Source: Microvirgula aerodenitrificans DSM 15089 (lineage in GTDB: Bacteria > Pseudomonadota > Gammaproteobacteria > Burkholderiales > Aquaspirillaceae). From it: a stretch of 64,000 nt of DNA. The position numbers and the translations under genes were made by a program. Of the stretch, positions 56,057 through 64,000 are shown piece by piece. The stretch spans positions 124,001 to 188,000 of the forward strand of contig NZ_JHVK01000005.1 in NCBI RefSeq assembly GCF_000620105.1, given 5' to 3'. Numbering within the stretch: position 1 is the stretch's first letter; each line of letters begins with the position of its first letter. The notes beneath the pieces are model-generated. The model did not search any database, had not been told where the DNA came from, and worked only from the letters and a program-made list of their open reading frames with translations.

Positions 56057-56593
56057 ATGAAATTCCTTTCCGACCTGCTTCCGGTCCTGCTGTTCTTCGT
56101 CGCCTACTACATTACGCGCGACATGTTTGTCGCGACCGGCGTGGCCATCGCCTCCACCGCCATCCAGGTCGGTCTGGCCTGGTACCGCCATCGCAAGATC
56201 GAAACCATGCAATGGGTATCGCTCGGTCTGATTGTCGTACTCGGCGGCCTGACGTTGCTGCTGCACGACAAGCGCTTCATCATGTGGAAGCCGACCGCGC
56301 TGTACTGGGCCATGGCCATCGGCATCGCCGTCAGTGAATGGATCTTCAGGAAGAGCCCGCTGAAAGCCATGATGGGCGCGCAGATGACGCTGCCCGAGCC
56401 GGTATGGCGCAAACTGGCGCTGGCCTGGGTTGCCTTTTTCGCCGCCATGGGTGCACTCAATCTTTTCGTCGCCTGGACCTTCAGCGAAGAAGTCTGGGTC
56501 AATTTCAAACTCTTTGGCGGGATGGGCCTGATGTTCGCCTTTGTGCTGGCACAGGGCTTCGCACTCTCCCGCTACATTGAGGACAAATCCTGA
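56057..56593 (+). CDS. yciB: Inner-membrane septation protein YciB/IspA (intracellular septation A)
   Basis: A 178-residue protein with five hydrophobic segments, matching YciB (also called septation protein A/IspZ), which affects cell envelope synthesis and division. Motifs: [10 protein letters not shown]-like start ([26 protein letters not shown]), [11 protein letters not shown] and [12 protein letters not shown]. Its stop overlaps the yciI start by one base. It is the first gene of a yciB-yciI-bolA-parvulin block conserved in betaproteobacteria. Confidence 0.93.
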   Translation: MKFLSDLLPVLLFFVAYYITRDMFVATGVAIASTAIQVGLAWYRHRKIETMQWVSLGLIVVLGGLTLLLHDKRFIMWKPTALYWAMAIGIAVSEWIFRKSPLKAMMGAQMTLPEPVWRKLALAWVAFFAAMGALNLFVAWTFSEEVWVNFKLFGGMGLMFAFVLAQGFALSRYIEDKS

Positions 56594-56889
56594 TGCTATA
56601 CGCCCTTATCGGCCAGGATCGCCCCGGCTCGCTCGACGCGCGCCTGGCCGCCCGCCCGGCTCATCTGGAACGCCTGCAGGCCCTGCAGAACGAAGGCCGT
56701 CTGGTGCTGGCCGGCCCCTGCCCGGCCATCGACAGCCCGGATCCGGGCCCGGCCGGCTTTACCGGCAGTGTCGTCGTCGCCGAGTTCCCGTCGCTGGCCG
56801 AGGCACGCGCCTGGGCCGATGCCGACCCGTATGTCGCCGCCGGCGTCTATGCGCAGGTCGACATCAAGCCGTTCAAGCGGGTGTTCTAG
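56593..56889 (+). CDS. yciI: YciI-family protein
   Basis: A 98-residue cytoplasmic protein with the YciI/ferredoxin-like alpha-beta fold ([59 protein letters not shown]). The family His/Asp pair is present, but its function remains unknown; a dehalogenase or hydrolase-like role is only a suggestion. It is translationally coupled to yciB, and its stop is followed two bases later by the bolA GTG. Confidence 0.93.
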   Translation: MLYALIGQDRPGSLDARLAARPAHLERLQALQNEGRLVLAGPCPAIDSPDPGPAGFTGSVVVAEFPSLAEARAWADADPYVAAGVYAQVDIKPFKRVF

Positions 56890-56891
56890 GC

Positions 56892-57152
56892 GTGAGCCTC
56901 GAACAACTGATCGCCGAGCGGCTCGCGTCGCTCGAACCGGAAAGCCTCATGCTGGATGATGAGTCCTCGCAGCACGCCGGCCATGCCGGCAACAGCGGCG
57001 GCGGACACTATCATCTGACTCTCGTCAGCGCGGCATTCACGGGCCTCAATGCCGTGGCCCGCCATCGTCTCGTCTACGGTCGCCTGAGCGACCTCATTCC
57101 GCACCGGATTCACGCCCTCTCGATCAAGGCTTACGCCCCGGACGAGTTGTGA
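56892..57152 (+). CDS. BolA-family protein
   Basis: An 86-residue BolA-fold protein. In this family it regulates gene expression or, with monothiol glutaredoxins, carries [2Fe-2S] clusters. HAGHAGNSGGGHYHLTLVSAAF and RLVYGRLSDLI are BolA-like. The only start that gives a complete domain is GTG 56892. His residues on the loop could be cluster ligands with Grx4, a family property that this sequence alone cannot show. It is coupled to yciI. Confidence 0.9.
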   Translation: MSLEQLIAERLASLEPESLMLDDESSQHAGHAGNSGGGHYHLTLVSAAFTGLNAVARHRLVYGRLSDLIPHRIHALSIKAYAPDEL

Positions 57153-57175
57153 ACCGTCAACTGGAGAATCACCCC

Positions 57176-57964
57176 ATGCGCATTCGTCATTCGCTTACCG
57201 CCATCGCCTTCTCGCTGCTCGCCGCCGGCGCCATTGCCGCCCCGGTCGCCGTCGTCAACGGCACCCAGATCCAGCAGTCGTCGCTGGACGAAGCCGCCAC
57301 CGCCGTCGTCCGTGCCAGCAACGGCAAGGTCAAGGACACCCCGGAACTGCGCAATGAACTGAAGCAGCAACTGATCAACCGCGAAATCATCCAGCAGGAA
57401 GCCACCCGCCGCGGTCTGGACAAGAGCGCGCAGTTCAAGCAACGCCTGGACGCCATCCGTGGCGACCTGCTGCAACAGTCGCTGTTCGAAGACATCGCCA
57501 AGCAAAGCCCGGTCAGCGACGCACAGATCCGCGCCGAGTACGACAAGATCAAGGCCGCTGCCGCCGGCCAGAAGGAAGTCCACGCCCGCCAGATCACCGT
57601 GGGCACGGAAGCCGATGCGCAAGCCGTCATCGCCCAGCTGAAGAAGGGCGGCAGCTTCGAGGCACTGGCCAAGCAGAAGTCCAAGGACCCGGCAGCCAAG
57701 CAGAACGGTGGCGACATGGGCTGGGGCAACCTCGGCATGATGGCCAAGCCGCTGGCCGACGTGCTGAAGCCGCTGGGCAAGGGTCAGTACACCACGACCC
57801 CGTTCAAGACCGACCTCGGCTGGATGGTGTTCAAGGTTGAAGACACCCGCACCGCCAAGTTCCCGACCTTCGAAGAAGCGAAGGGCCAGCTGGGTCGCCA
57901 GATGCAGAATGCCGCAATCGAAAAGACCATTGCCGATCTGCGTGCCAAGGCCAAGATCCAGTAA
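57176..57964 (+). CDS. Secreted parvulin-fold protein, PPIase histidines lost
   Basis: A 262-residue exported protein (signal peptide residues 1-21). A helical N-terminal region with many Lys and Gln is followed by a parvulin domain (about 135-230). Compared with the next gene, the two conserved active-site histidines have become Gln139 (HARQITV) and Met217 (GWMVFKV). The fold and the GGDMGWGNLG loop are kept. It is likely a periplasmic chaperone (PrsA/SurA-like) with reduced or no isomerase activity. ATG 57176 follows GGAG. Confidence 0.9.
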   Translation: MRIRHSLTAIAFSLLAAGAIAAPVAVVNGTQIQQSSLDEAATAVVRASNGKVKDTPELRNELKQQLINREIIQQEATRRGLDKSAQFKQRLDAIRGDLLQQSLFEDIAKQSPVSDAQIRAEYDKIKAAAAGQKEVHARQITVGTEADAQAVIAQLKKGGSFEALAKQKSKDPAAKQNGGDMGWGNLGMMAKPLADVLKPLGKGQYTTTPFKTDLGWMVFKVEDTRTAKFPTFEEAKGQLGRQMQNAAIEKTIADLRAKAKIQ

Positions 57965-58043
57965 TATGGCTTTCCGGCGCCGCCGGTCTCCGGACCGGCG
58001 GCTTTTGACATCAGAAACTCTAAATCGACTGCACGACCATCAC

Positions 58044-58817
58044 ATGCGCAAACTTCTCACGCTGAGTCTGCTCGCCGCCACGCTCGCCGCGCCGGCCTTC
58101 TCCGCCCAGGGTATCCAGGTCAACGGCACGCTGGTGCCGCAGGCCCGTGTCGACGCCTTCGTCAAACAGATGACCGCCCAGGGTCAGCCGGACAGCCCCG
58201 AGCTGCGCAATGCCGCCCGTGACCGCGTGGTCATGACCGAGCTGCTGCGCCAGGAAGCCGTCAAGAAGGGCCTCGACAAGAGCCCCGAGTACAAGTCCGA
58301 GCTGGAAAACGTGCAGTCCGCGTTGCTGGCCAATCTGTATGTCCGCGATTACATGAAGTCGCATCCGATCAGCGAGGCCGAACTCAAGGCCGAGTATGAG
58401 CAGATGAAGTCGCAGATGCACCAGAAGACCTACCACGCCCGTCATATCCTGGTGAAGACCGAAGCCGAAGCCAGGGCCGTCATCGACCAGCTGAAGAAGG
58501 GCAAGAAGTTCGAGGACCTGGCCCGCGCCAGGTCGCTGGACACCGGCAGCAAGGACAATGGCGGCGACCTCGGTTTTGTCGATCCGGCACAGCTGGTGCC
58601 CGAATTCGCCAATGTGATGACCAAGCTGGCCAAGGGCCAGATCACCCAGACCCCGGTCAAGAGCCAGTTCGGCTGGCACGTGATCCAGCTGGTCGACAGC
58701 AAGGACGCCGATTTCCCGCCGTTCGACCAGGTCAAGGCCCAGCTCGAACAGCAGGTGCAGGGCAAGCGCTTCGATGCGTTCCTGAACCAGCTCAAGACGC
58801 AGGCCAAGGTCCAGTAA
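58044..58817 (+). CDS. Secreted parvulin-type peptidyl-prolyl isomerase (active-site intact)
   Basis: A 257-residue exported PPIase paralogue (signal peptide residues 1-20, ending FSAQG). The parvulin domain has both active-site histidines: His134 in HARHILV and His212 in GWHVIQL. DNGGDLGFVDPAQLVPEFA is the usual substrate-loop pattern. Lies 79 bases after its degenerate paralogue on the same strand, likely one transcript ended by the following terminator. It helps fold outer-membrane or periplasmic proteins. Confidence 0.93.
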   Translation: MRKLLTLSLLAATLAAPAFSAQGIQVNGTLVPQARVDAFVKQMTAQGQPDSPELRNAARDRVVMTELLRQEAVKKGLDKSPEYKSELENVQSALLANLYVRDYMKSHPISEAELKAEYEQMKSQMHQKTYHARHILVKTEAEARAVIDQLKKGKKFEDLARARSLDTGSKDNGGDLGFVDPAQLVPEFANVMTKLAKGQITQTPVKSQFGWHVIQLVDSKDADFPPFDQVKAQLEQQVQGKRFDAFLNQLKTQAKVQ

Positions 58818-58844
58818 TCACGGCCCTGCTCCTGCATCCCGAAA

Positions 58845-58867
58845 AGCCGCCTCCGGGCGGTTTTTTC
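58845..58867 (+). terminator. Intrinsic terminator after the parvulin pair
   Basis: GCCGCC-TCCG-GGCGGT hairpin (one G-T pair) followed by T6. It closes the yciB-yciI-bolA-parvulin transcript before the helicase promoter. Confidence 0.82.
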
Positions 58868-59137
58868 TTGCCCATCCTTGCCGCCCGCAGGAAAAATTTG
58901 CCGCCTGTGGCAACAGTGTGTATAGTGCGGCGCTTCGCTTAGCAAGCGCCTGATCACTGCAACTGGTGTGGTCAGGCTGCATCGAATCCCGGCCCCCGCC
59001 TGCTTCTGTTGATACGGCACCACGGTCTGTCTTCGATGTCTCGTGGTTTCCGTCGTCCCGCCGCCTCCTGCGAGCGGGTCTCAACGTCCGTATCCCGAAC
59101 AGGCTGAGCGTCGTTTTGTTACCCAACAAGGATTCGC
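58868..59137 (+). other. Long untranslated leader of the DEAD-box helicase gene
   Basis: The gene-free stretch between the parvulin terminator and the helicase. Transcription from the promoter at 58898-58926 gives a leader of about 200 bases, beginning with a hairpin (GGCGCTT paired with AAGCGCC). Long structured leaders are usual for cold-induced DEAD-box helicases (CsdA-type), so this may be a temperature- or growth-responsive element. Confidence 0.6.
58898..58926 (+). promoter_or_regulatory. Promoter of the DEAD-box helicase gene
   Basis: TTGCCG (58898-58903) and TATAGT (58921-58926) with a 17-base spacer. The predicted start of transcription is near 58933. Confidence 0.68.
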
Positions 59138-60925
59138 ATGCAAGATCAAAACATTATCGCCGATACCGCCATCACCGCTGATACCGCCGCTGTTGACACC
59201 GTCAACGTCGCTGCTGCCGAAGCCGTTGAAGCCGTCACCGTCACCGTTGACAGCGCCGACGCCGGCAACGTGTTCGAGGCACTCGGCCTCGACGCCCGCC
59301 TGATCACGGCACTGGACAATCTGGGCATCAAGACCCCGACCCCGGTCCAGGCCGAAGCCATTCCCCTGCTGCTGAACAACCGTGACCTGATGGCCTCCGC
59401 CCAGACCGGTACCGGCAAGACTGCCGCCTTCCTGCTGCCGGCGCTGTCGCGTCTGCTGGAAGCCCCGGTCGGCCGCAGCCGTGGCCCGCGCATCCTGGTG
59501 CTGGCTCCGACCCGTGAACTGGTTCAGCAAGTGGCCAAGGCCGCTGAACAGTTCTCGACCAAGATTCCGCGCGTCAACGTTGTCAGCATCATTGGCGGCA
59601 CCTCGTTCCGCATCCAGAACCAGATGCTGACCCGCCCGATCGAAGTGATGGTTGCCACCCCGGGCCGCCTGATCGACCAGATGAAGTCCGGCCGCATCGA
59701 CTTCTCGCGCCTGGAAATGCTGATCCTGGACGAAGCCGACCGCATGCTGGACATGGGCTTCTCCGAAGACGTGCTGGAAATCTCCAGCCAGCTGCCGCGC
59801 AACCGTCAGACCGCCTTCTTCACCGCGACCATGACCCGCCGCGTGCTCGACTTCGCTGACGAATTGCTGCGCAATCCGGAAACGATCGAAATCGCCGCGC
59901 AAACCGCCCGCCACGAAAACATCGACCAGCAAGCGATCTACGTTGACGACCTCGACCACAAGCGTCGCATCGTCCGTCACCTGCTGGCCCAGGACAACGT
60001 GACCCAGGCCATCGTGTTCGTCGCCACCAAGCGCGACTGCGACACCCTGGCCGACGAACTGAACGTCGACGGCCTGCGCGCCGATCCGCTGCATGGCGAC
60101 ATGCAACAGCGCGACCGCAGCCGCACGCTGACCCGCCTGCGCAACGGCCAGACCGAAGTGCTGGTTGCCACCGACGTGGCCGCTCGCGGCATCGACGTCG
60201 CCGGCATCAGCCACGTGATCAACTTCGACCTGCCGCGCTTCGCTGAAGACTACGTTCACCGCGTGGGCCGTACCGGCCGCGCCGGCCAGACCGGCATCGC
60301 CGTGTCGCTGGTGGGCCGCAACGACCTGTTCCCGCTGAAGAAGATCGAACGCTTCACCGGCCAGAAACTGAACGTGACCGAAGTCGCCGGCATGGAAGCC
60401 CGCTTCAAGCCGCAAGACCGCCGCGAAGGCAGCGGTGGTGGCCGTAGCGGCTACGGTGGCAAGGGTGGCCGTCCGGGCCAGGGCCAGGGGCGCGGTGGTT
60501 ACGGCGATCGCAACCGTGGTTTCGCTCCGCGTGACGGTGCCGCGCCGCAACGTCGCGAAGGCGGTTTCGCCCCGCGTGATGGTGGTGCCCCGCAACGTCG
60601 CGAAGGTGGCTTTGCCCCGCGTGACGGCGCCGCGCCGCAACGCCGCGAAGGTGGCTTTGCCCCGCGTGACGGTGGTGCTCCGCAACGTCGCGAAGGCGGC
60701 TACCCGCCGCGTGACGGCCAGGGCCAGCGCCGCGAAGGCGGTTTCGGCAACTCCCGTTTCGGCGGCCAGCGTGACGGCGAACCGCGTCGCGAAGGCGGCT
60801 TCAGCCAGGAAGGCCGTCGTGACGACAACCGCGAACGCCAGTGGGGTCAGCGTGATGACCGTCGCCCGAGCACCGGCAACACCGGTGGCAACGGCCGCCG
60901 CTACCCGGGCAACAGCGAGTATTGA
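59138..60925 (+). CDS. DEAD-box ATP-dependent RNA helicase (RhlE/DeaD type) with repeat tail
   Basis: A 595-residue helicase. An acidic N-terminal extension of 45 residues precedes the Q motif (KTPTPVQAEAIPLLL); Walker A is AQTGTGKT, PTRELVQQ, the DEAD box (LDEADRML, near residue 198), SAT-equivalent TATMTRRV and the HRVGRTGRAG motif VI are all intact. Residues 430-595 form an Arg/Gly/Gln tail with four near-identical 15-residue units (GFAPRDGxAPQRREG) starting at about 461, then decaying copies. The tail probably binds RNA. ATG 59138 follows AAGGA by six bases. Confidence 0.93.
   Translation: MQDQNIIADTAITADTAAVDTVNVAAAEAVEAVTVTVDSADAGNVFEALGLDARLITALDNLGIKTPTPVQAEAIPLLLNNRDLMASAQTGTGKTAAFLLPALSRLLEAPVGRSRGPRILVLAPTRELVQQVAKAAEQFSTKIPRVNVVSIIGGTSFRIQNQMLTRPIEVMVATPGRLIDQMKSGRIDFSRLEMLILDEADRMLDMGFSEDVLEISSQLPRNRQTAFFTATMTRRVLDFADELLRNPETIEIAAQTARHENIDQQAIYVDDLDHKRRIVRHLLAQDNVTQAIVFVATKRDCDTLADELNVDGLRADPLHGDMQQRDRSRTLTRLRNGQTEVLVATDVAARGIDVAGISHVINFDLPRFAEDYVHRVGRTGRAGQTGIAVSLVGRNDLFPLKKIERFTGQKLNVTEVAGMEARFKPQDRREGSGGGRSGYGGKGGRPGQGQGRGGYGDRNRGFAPRDGAAPQRREGGFAPRDGGAPQRREGGFAPRDGAAPQRREGGFAPRDGGAPQRREGGYPPRDGQGQRREGGFGNSRFGGQRDGEPRREGGFSQEGRRDDNRERQWGQRDDRRPSTGNTGGNGRRYPGNSEY
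60518..60697 (+). repeat. Four tandem 45-base repeats in the helicase tail
   Basis: Four 45-base units coding GFAPRDG(A/G)APQRREG; units alternate Ala-Ala and Gly-Ala. The codons differ silently between copies, so the array is maintained at protein level. Diverged units continue to about 60810. Confidence 0.88.
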
Positions 60926-60960
60926 TAGCTGCCGCGCGGGTTGATACCCGCCGACAGTCA

Positions 60961-60999
60961 AAAAATCCCGCCCCACCTTTACGGTGGGGCGGGATTTTT
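60961..60999. terminator. Bidirectional terminator between helicase gene and sotB
   Basis: A 17-base perfect stem (AAAAATCCCGCCCCACC and its complement) with a TTTAC loop and A/T runs at both ends. It ends the helicase and sotB transcripts. Confidence 0.95.
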
Positions 61000-61020
61000 C
61001 ATTGCCGGCCGGCGGAACAG

Positions 61021-62211
61021 CTATTGCGGCTGCGGAACGGGGTGACGGGAAAAGTGCCAGATGGCGCCGCCGCACAGCACCAGCCCGCCCACGGCCAGCA
61101 GCCCGCCGACAAGGCCGACATGGGCCAGCCCCAGCTGGCGGCTGACCACGCTGCCGAGCAGGGCGCCGGCGCCGATGCCGATATTGTAGATACCGGAATA
61201 CAGTGACATTGCCACATCAGTCGCATCCGGCGCCTGGGACATGACCTTCGACTGCATCACCAGACTGAAGCTCATGATGGCCCCCCCCCATGCCGCACTC
61301 AGTCCGCCCAGCGCCACGGCACTGCCGGACAGCGGCAGCAGCAACAGCAGGCACAGTGCCAGCCCGCCGATGCTCACCAGCACAAAGCCCTTCGGAAAGC
61401 GGTTGCTGTAGCGGCTGAACAGTACCGAGCCCAGAATGCCGGCACCACCGAACAGCAGCAGCAGGACCGTGGTCATGTCGCCGCTCAGCTGCGCCACGGT
61501 CTGCGCAAACGGCTCGACATAGCTGTAGGCGGTGAATTGTGCGCTGATAACCAGCACGGTCAGCAGATAGAACACGACCAGCCTTGGCCGGCGGAACAGG
61601 ATCGGCAGGCTGGCGAGCGAACCCGCATTGCGACTGGGCAGCAGCGGCAGCGCTTTCATCAGACACAGCAGGGTCAGCCCGGCCAGGGCCCCGATCAGCA
61701 GGAAGGTCGAGCGCCAGCCAAGCGCCTCGCCGATCACCCGCCCGAGCGGGATGCCGAGCACCATGGCCAGCGAAGTACCGGTAGCCAGCAGCCCCAGCGC
61801 CTGGACCCGCTTGCCCTCCGGCGCCACGCGCACCGCAAGCGACGCGGTAATCGACCAGAACACGGCATGGGAAATGGCAATGCCGATCCGGCTCAGCAGC
61901 AGGATGGCAAAATTCCAGGCAATACCGGACAGCAGATGACTGCCGATAAACAGCAGGAAAACCAGCAACAGCAGGCGACGACGTTCGATATTGCGGGTCA
62001 GCAGCATCAGCGGCAGCGAAGCCAGCGCCACCATCCACGCATAGATCGTCATCATCAGCCCGACCGTGGCGACCGGCATGTCGAAACTCCGGCCGATATC
62101 GCTCAATAGCGCGACCGGTACGAACTCGGTGGTGTTGAAGATAAAGGCGGCCAGCGCCAGGGCGACAACACCGAGCCAGCGACCGGCTCGCGCATCCACG
62201 GGAAGAGTCAT
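61021..62211 (-). CDS. sotB: Sugar efflux transporter SotB (MFS, YdeA-like)
   Basis: A 396-residue, 12-helix major-facilitator exporter. Conservation with E. coli SotB (YdeA) is high and collinear: [54 protein letters not shown] and AGALLGSVV all match. It exports arabinose, isopropyl thiogalactoside and similar sugars in E. coli. The ATG at 62211 lies within the last codons of a control region 46 bases from the next gene. A run of eight G (61281-61288 as C) is in frame here. Confidence 0.93.
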   Translation of the reverse strand: MTLPVDARAGRWLGVVALALAAFIFNTTEFVPVALLSDIGRSFDMPVATVGLMMTIYAWMVALASLPLMLLTRNIERRRLLLLVFLLFIGSHLLSGIAWNFAILLLSRIGIAISHAVFWSITASLAVRVAPEGKRVQALGLLATGTSLAMVLGIPLGRVIGEALGWRSTFLLIGALAGLTLLCLMKALPLLPSRNAGSLASLPILFRRPRLVVFYLLTVLVISAQFTAYSYVEPFAQTVAQLSGDMTTVLLLLFGGAGILGSVLFSRYSNRFPKGFVLVSIGGLALCLLLLLPLSGSAVALGGLSAAWGGAIMSFSLVMQSKVMSQAPDATDVAMSLYSGIYNIGIGAGALLGSVVSRQLGLAHVGLVGGLLAVGGLVLCGGAIWHFSRHPVPQPQ

Positions 62212-62257
62212 TTAACGGCGTTCAGGGTAAAACGCCATTTTCGCGCGTCGTGTCCTT

Positions 62258-62599
62258 TCACGCCACGGCGGCAAGCTGGGCCAGATGCCCGCCCAGGTCC
62301 GTGCCACGGCCGCCGGCATTGACGGTATCGAAGTAATCATGCCAGCCCGAGGCGGCAATGCCGCCCAGCAGCGCATCGAGCGCGGCCTGATCGGCCAGCC
62401 GCCACAGGGCGAAGAAACGCTGCGGTGCGGGATGCAGGCTGCCGGCCTCCACCTCGCCCATGGCGAGCACCTCGACCCCGAGGGCCATCAGCGCCCCCAT
62501 GCCGGCGCCCACGCCGTCGAAGAACCGCTGTCGGCCAGCCGGGTCCAGTGCCAGCCAGGCCGGTTTCGGTGAATAGAGTTCGGCCAGATAGTGCGCCAT
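62258..62599 (-). CDS. Small conserved protein of unknown function (DUF6616-like)
   Basis: A 113-residue soluble protein without a signal peptide or Cys. It begins MAHYLAELYSPKPAWLALDP and ends in a GGHLAQLAAVA stretch, with a compact helical, aromatic-rich body (Trp and Phe clusters, FFALWRLADQAAL). It resembles DUF6616 proteins, but I assign it tentatively. It follows the MarR gene by 15 bases on the same strand, suggesting the MarR protein controls it. ATG 62599 follows AAGGAAAATCCC. Confidence 0.75.
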   Translation of the reverse strand: MAHYLAELYSPKPAWLALDPAGRQRFFDGVGAGMGALMALGVEVLAMGEVEAGSLHPAPQRFFALWRLADQAALDALLGGIAASGWHDYFDTVNAGGRGTDLGGHLAQLAAVA

Positions 62600-62614
62600 G
62601 GGATTTTCCTTGTT

Positions 62615-63148
62615 TCAGGTGGGTGAGAACGGGGTGGCCGGTGGCGGCCGGCCGTCACGGCCGGCATCGGTCCGCAGCCAGATACGCTGCAGCAGGCGGC
62701 TCAGCTGTTGCTGCTCCGCCGCGGTCACATCGGCGAACAGCGTCGCGATCCAGCGCGAATGCTCGTCGGCCAGCATGGCGGCCGTCTCCCGGCCGGCGGC
62801 CGTCAGCCGGACCGTGACCCGGCGCCGGTCAAGCGGATCGGCGGCACGGACGACAAAGCCGTCGCGCTCCAGCCCGTCGAGCAGGCCGGTAATGGTGGCG
62901 CGCGTCACCCCGGCCCGTTCGGCCAGTTGATGCGGCGACAGACCGTCCCCGGCGTCGAGCAGCAGAAACAGCAGCACGAACTTCCCTTCCGACAGCCGGT
63001 GACGCCCGAGCCGGGTCGCACAGTCGCGGTCAATGGCCGCGCCCAGCGCCAGCAGCCCGAAGCACAGCCGCACCTTGTCCAGATCCGGCTGTTGCCGGCG
63101 CCCCGCCCCGTCGAGCAGGGCCAGATGTTTTTGTTCAAGCCAGTTCAT
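62615..63148 (-). CDS. MarR-family transcriptional regulator
   Basis: A 177-residue winged-HTH regulator (HTH about residues 65-120; GLSPHQLAERAGVTRATITGLLDGLERDGFV and the wing DPLDRRRVTVRLTAAG). Ligand unknown; MarR proteins usually repress adjacent stress or efflux genes. It heads a two-gene operon with the DUF6616-like protein, next to sotB. ATG 63148 is chosen because the promoter -10 ends seven bases upstream; ATG 63178 would lie upstream of that -10 and is unlikely. Confidence 0.9.
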   Translation of the reverse strand: MNWLEQKHLALLDGAGRRQQPDLDKVRLCFGLLALGAAIDRDCATRLGRHRLSEGKFVLLFLLLDAGDGLSPHQLAERAGVTRATITGLLDGLERDGFVVRAADPLDRRRVTVRLTAAGRETAAMLADEHSRWIATLFADVTAAEQQQLSRLLQRIWLRTDAGRDGRPPPATPFSPT

Positions 63149-63155
63149 GAGCCGA

Positions 63156-63185
63156 CTTATAATATGGCACCTAATCATTTGTCAA
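63156..63185 (-). promoter_or_regulatory. Promoter of the MarR gene, possibly leaderless
   Basis: On the minus strand a perfect TTGACA (63180-63185) and TATAAG (63156-63161) are separated by 18 bases. Only seven bases separate the -10 from ATG 63148, so transcription would begin at or next to the start codon. Confidence 0.65.
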
Positions 63186-63300
63186 ACCCGAACCGCCGCC
63201 GTTCCCCTGCCCGCCCGGCAGGCATTTGCCCACCCGGCGCCCGCGCGCATTGCATCCTGCCCGCGTTCATAAGAAAATCGGGACGTTCACCGAAGCATGA

Positions 63301-63328
63301 CAATGCCCGGCCATTACGCCGGGCATTG
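63301..63328 (+). promoter_or_regulatory. alaS leader stem-loop 1
   Basis: CAATGCCCGGC pairs with GCCGGGCATTG over a six-base loop, with no following T-run. It stands in the 5' region of alaS. Confidence 0.6.
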
Positions 63329-63347
63329 CTACTGCTACCCCAACTCA

Positions 63348-63390
63348 AGCGGTTTCACGACGGTTGCGAGACAAGCGTCCTGAAACCGCT
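63348..63390 (+). promoter_or_regulatory. alaS leader stem-loop 2
   Basis: AGCGGTTTCA (63348-63357) pairs with TGAAACCGCT (63381-63390), continuing after a 1x1 mismatch with GACG (63359-63362) and CGTC (63376-63379) around a 13-base loop. It ends 17 bases before the alaS ATG, covering the usual ribosome-loading zone. Confidence 0.65.
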
Positions 63391-63398
63391 GCAAATGA

Positions 63399-64000
<602 letters not shown>

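Overview
The window reads as a typical high-GC (roughly 65 percent by eye) proteobacterial chromosome. It is dense with genes, and start codons sit behind ordinary AGGA/GGAG ribosome binding sites. Gene content and order point to a Betaproteobacterium, most likely of the Neisseriales/Chromobacteriaceae kind: azurin behind an FNR/ANR box, the yciB-yciI-bolA-parvulin run, prpBCD, hutH-hutC-hutU-hutI-hutG, a short-form 6-phosphogluconate dehydrogenase and RlmD. That placement is inference; no rRNA or tRNA gene is present to fix it. I see no insertion sequence, integrase, prophage, CRISPR array or intact transposon, so this is mainly core chromosome with a few accessory genes.

Layout. 1-2.2 kb: a BigR-type reactive-sulfur module (thiol-switch ArsR repressor, two half-size YeeE/YedE transporters, divergent persulfide-dioxygenase-like hydrolase). 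2.2-5.4 kb: NhaD-like antiporter, a small orphan protein and an amino-acid-binding lipoprotein. 5.5-10.6 kb: giant PutA with a divergent Lrp-type regulator, then azurin. 10.7-17.8 kb: aspartate aminotransferase, then pgl, zwf and gnd split by a Phd/VapC-type toxin-antitoxin pair, a 2Fe-2S ferredoxin, an OsmC protein and DAHP synthase. 18.2-26.5 kb: dicarboxylate symporter, nagZ-gltX, a structured intergenic duplication, an L,D-transpeptidase, rlmD, a His/Cys-tailed protein and dinB.

26.5-35.2 kb: the histidine-utilisation locus (hutH, hutC, hutU, hutI, hutG). It has four copies of a TTGnCTATACAA-like operator, an orphan ProV-type ATPase and an inserted pair of secreted proteins (one DUF2145). 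35.2-44.4 kb: LplT-like permease, periplasmic peptide-binding protein, fabI, and two chemoreceptors around a DUF411/Cys-rich pair. 44.4-48.2 kb: rpmE, cysS, slyX, a degenerate GDPD-fold lipoprotein and a YfaZ-like porin. 48.4-52.2 kb: prpBCD (methylcitrate cycle). 52.2-55.8 kb: XRE-cupin regulator, EamA exporter, a low-complexity envelope protein and homocysteine methyltransferase. 56.0-61.0 kb: yciB-yciI-bolA, two parvulin paralogues, and a DEAD-box helicase with a long leader and repeats. 61.0-64.0 kb: sotB, a small conserved protein, a MarR regulator, and alaS running off the end behind two stem-loops.

Physiology suggested: a respiratory, amino-acid-oxidising heterotroph using proline, histidine, propionate and dicarboxylates, with oxygen-responsive electron transfer (azurin) and sulfide/persulfide detoxification. 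No single segment looks like a wholly new defence or biosynthetic system. The most interesting items are: (a) the duplicated intergenic element at 22164-22403, whose two copies carry a compensatory change in a hairpin; (b) the chemoreceptor with its apparent sensor at the C terminus, clustered with DUF411 and Cys-rich proteins; (c) the tandem parvulins, of which the first has lost both conserved histidines; (d) the alaS leader stem-loops; and (e) the degenerate GDPD lipoprotein.
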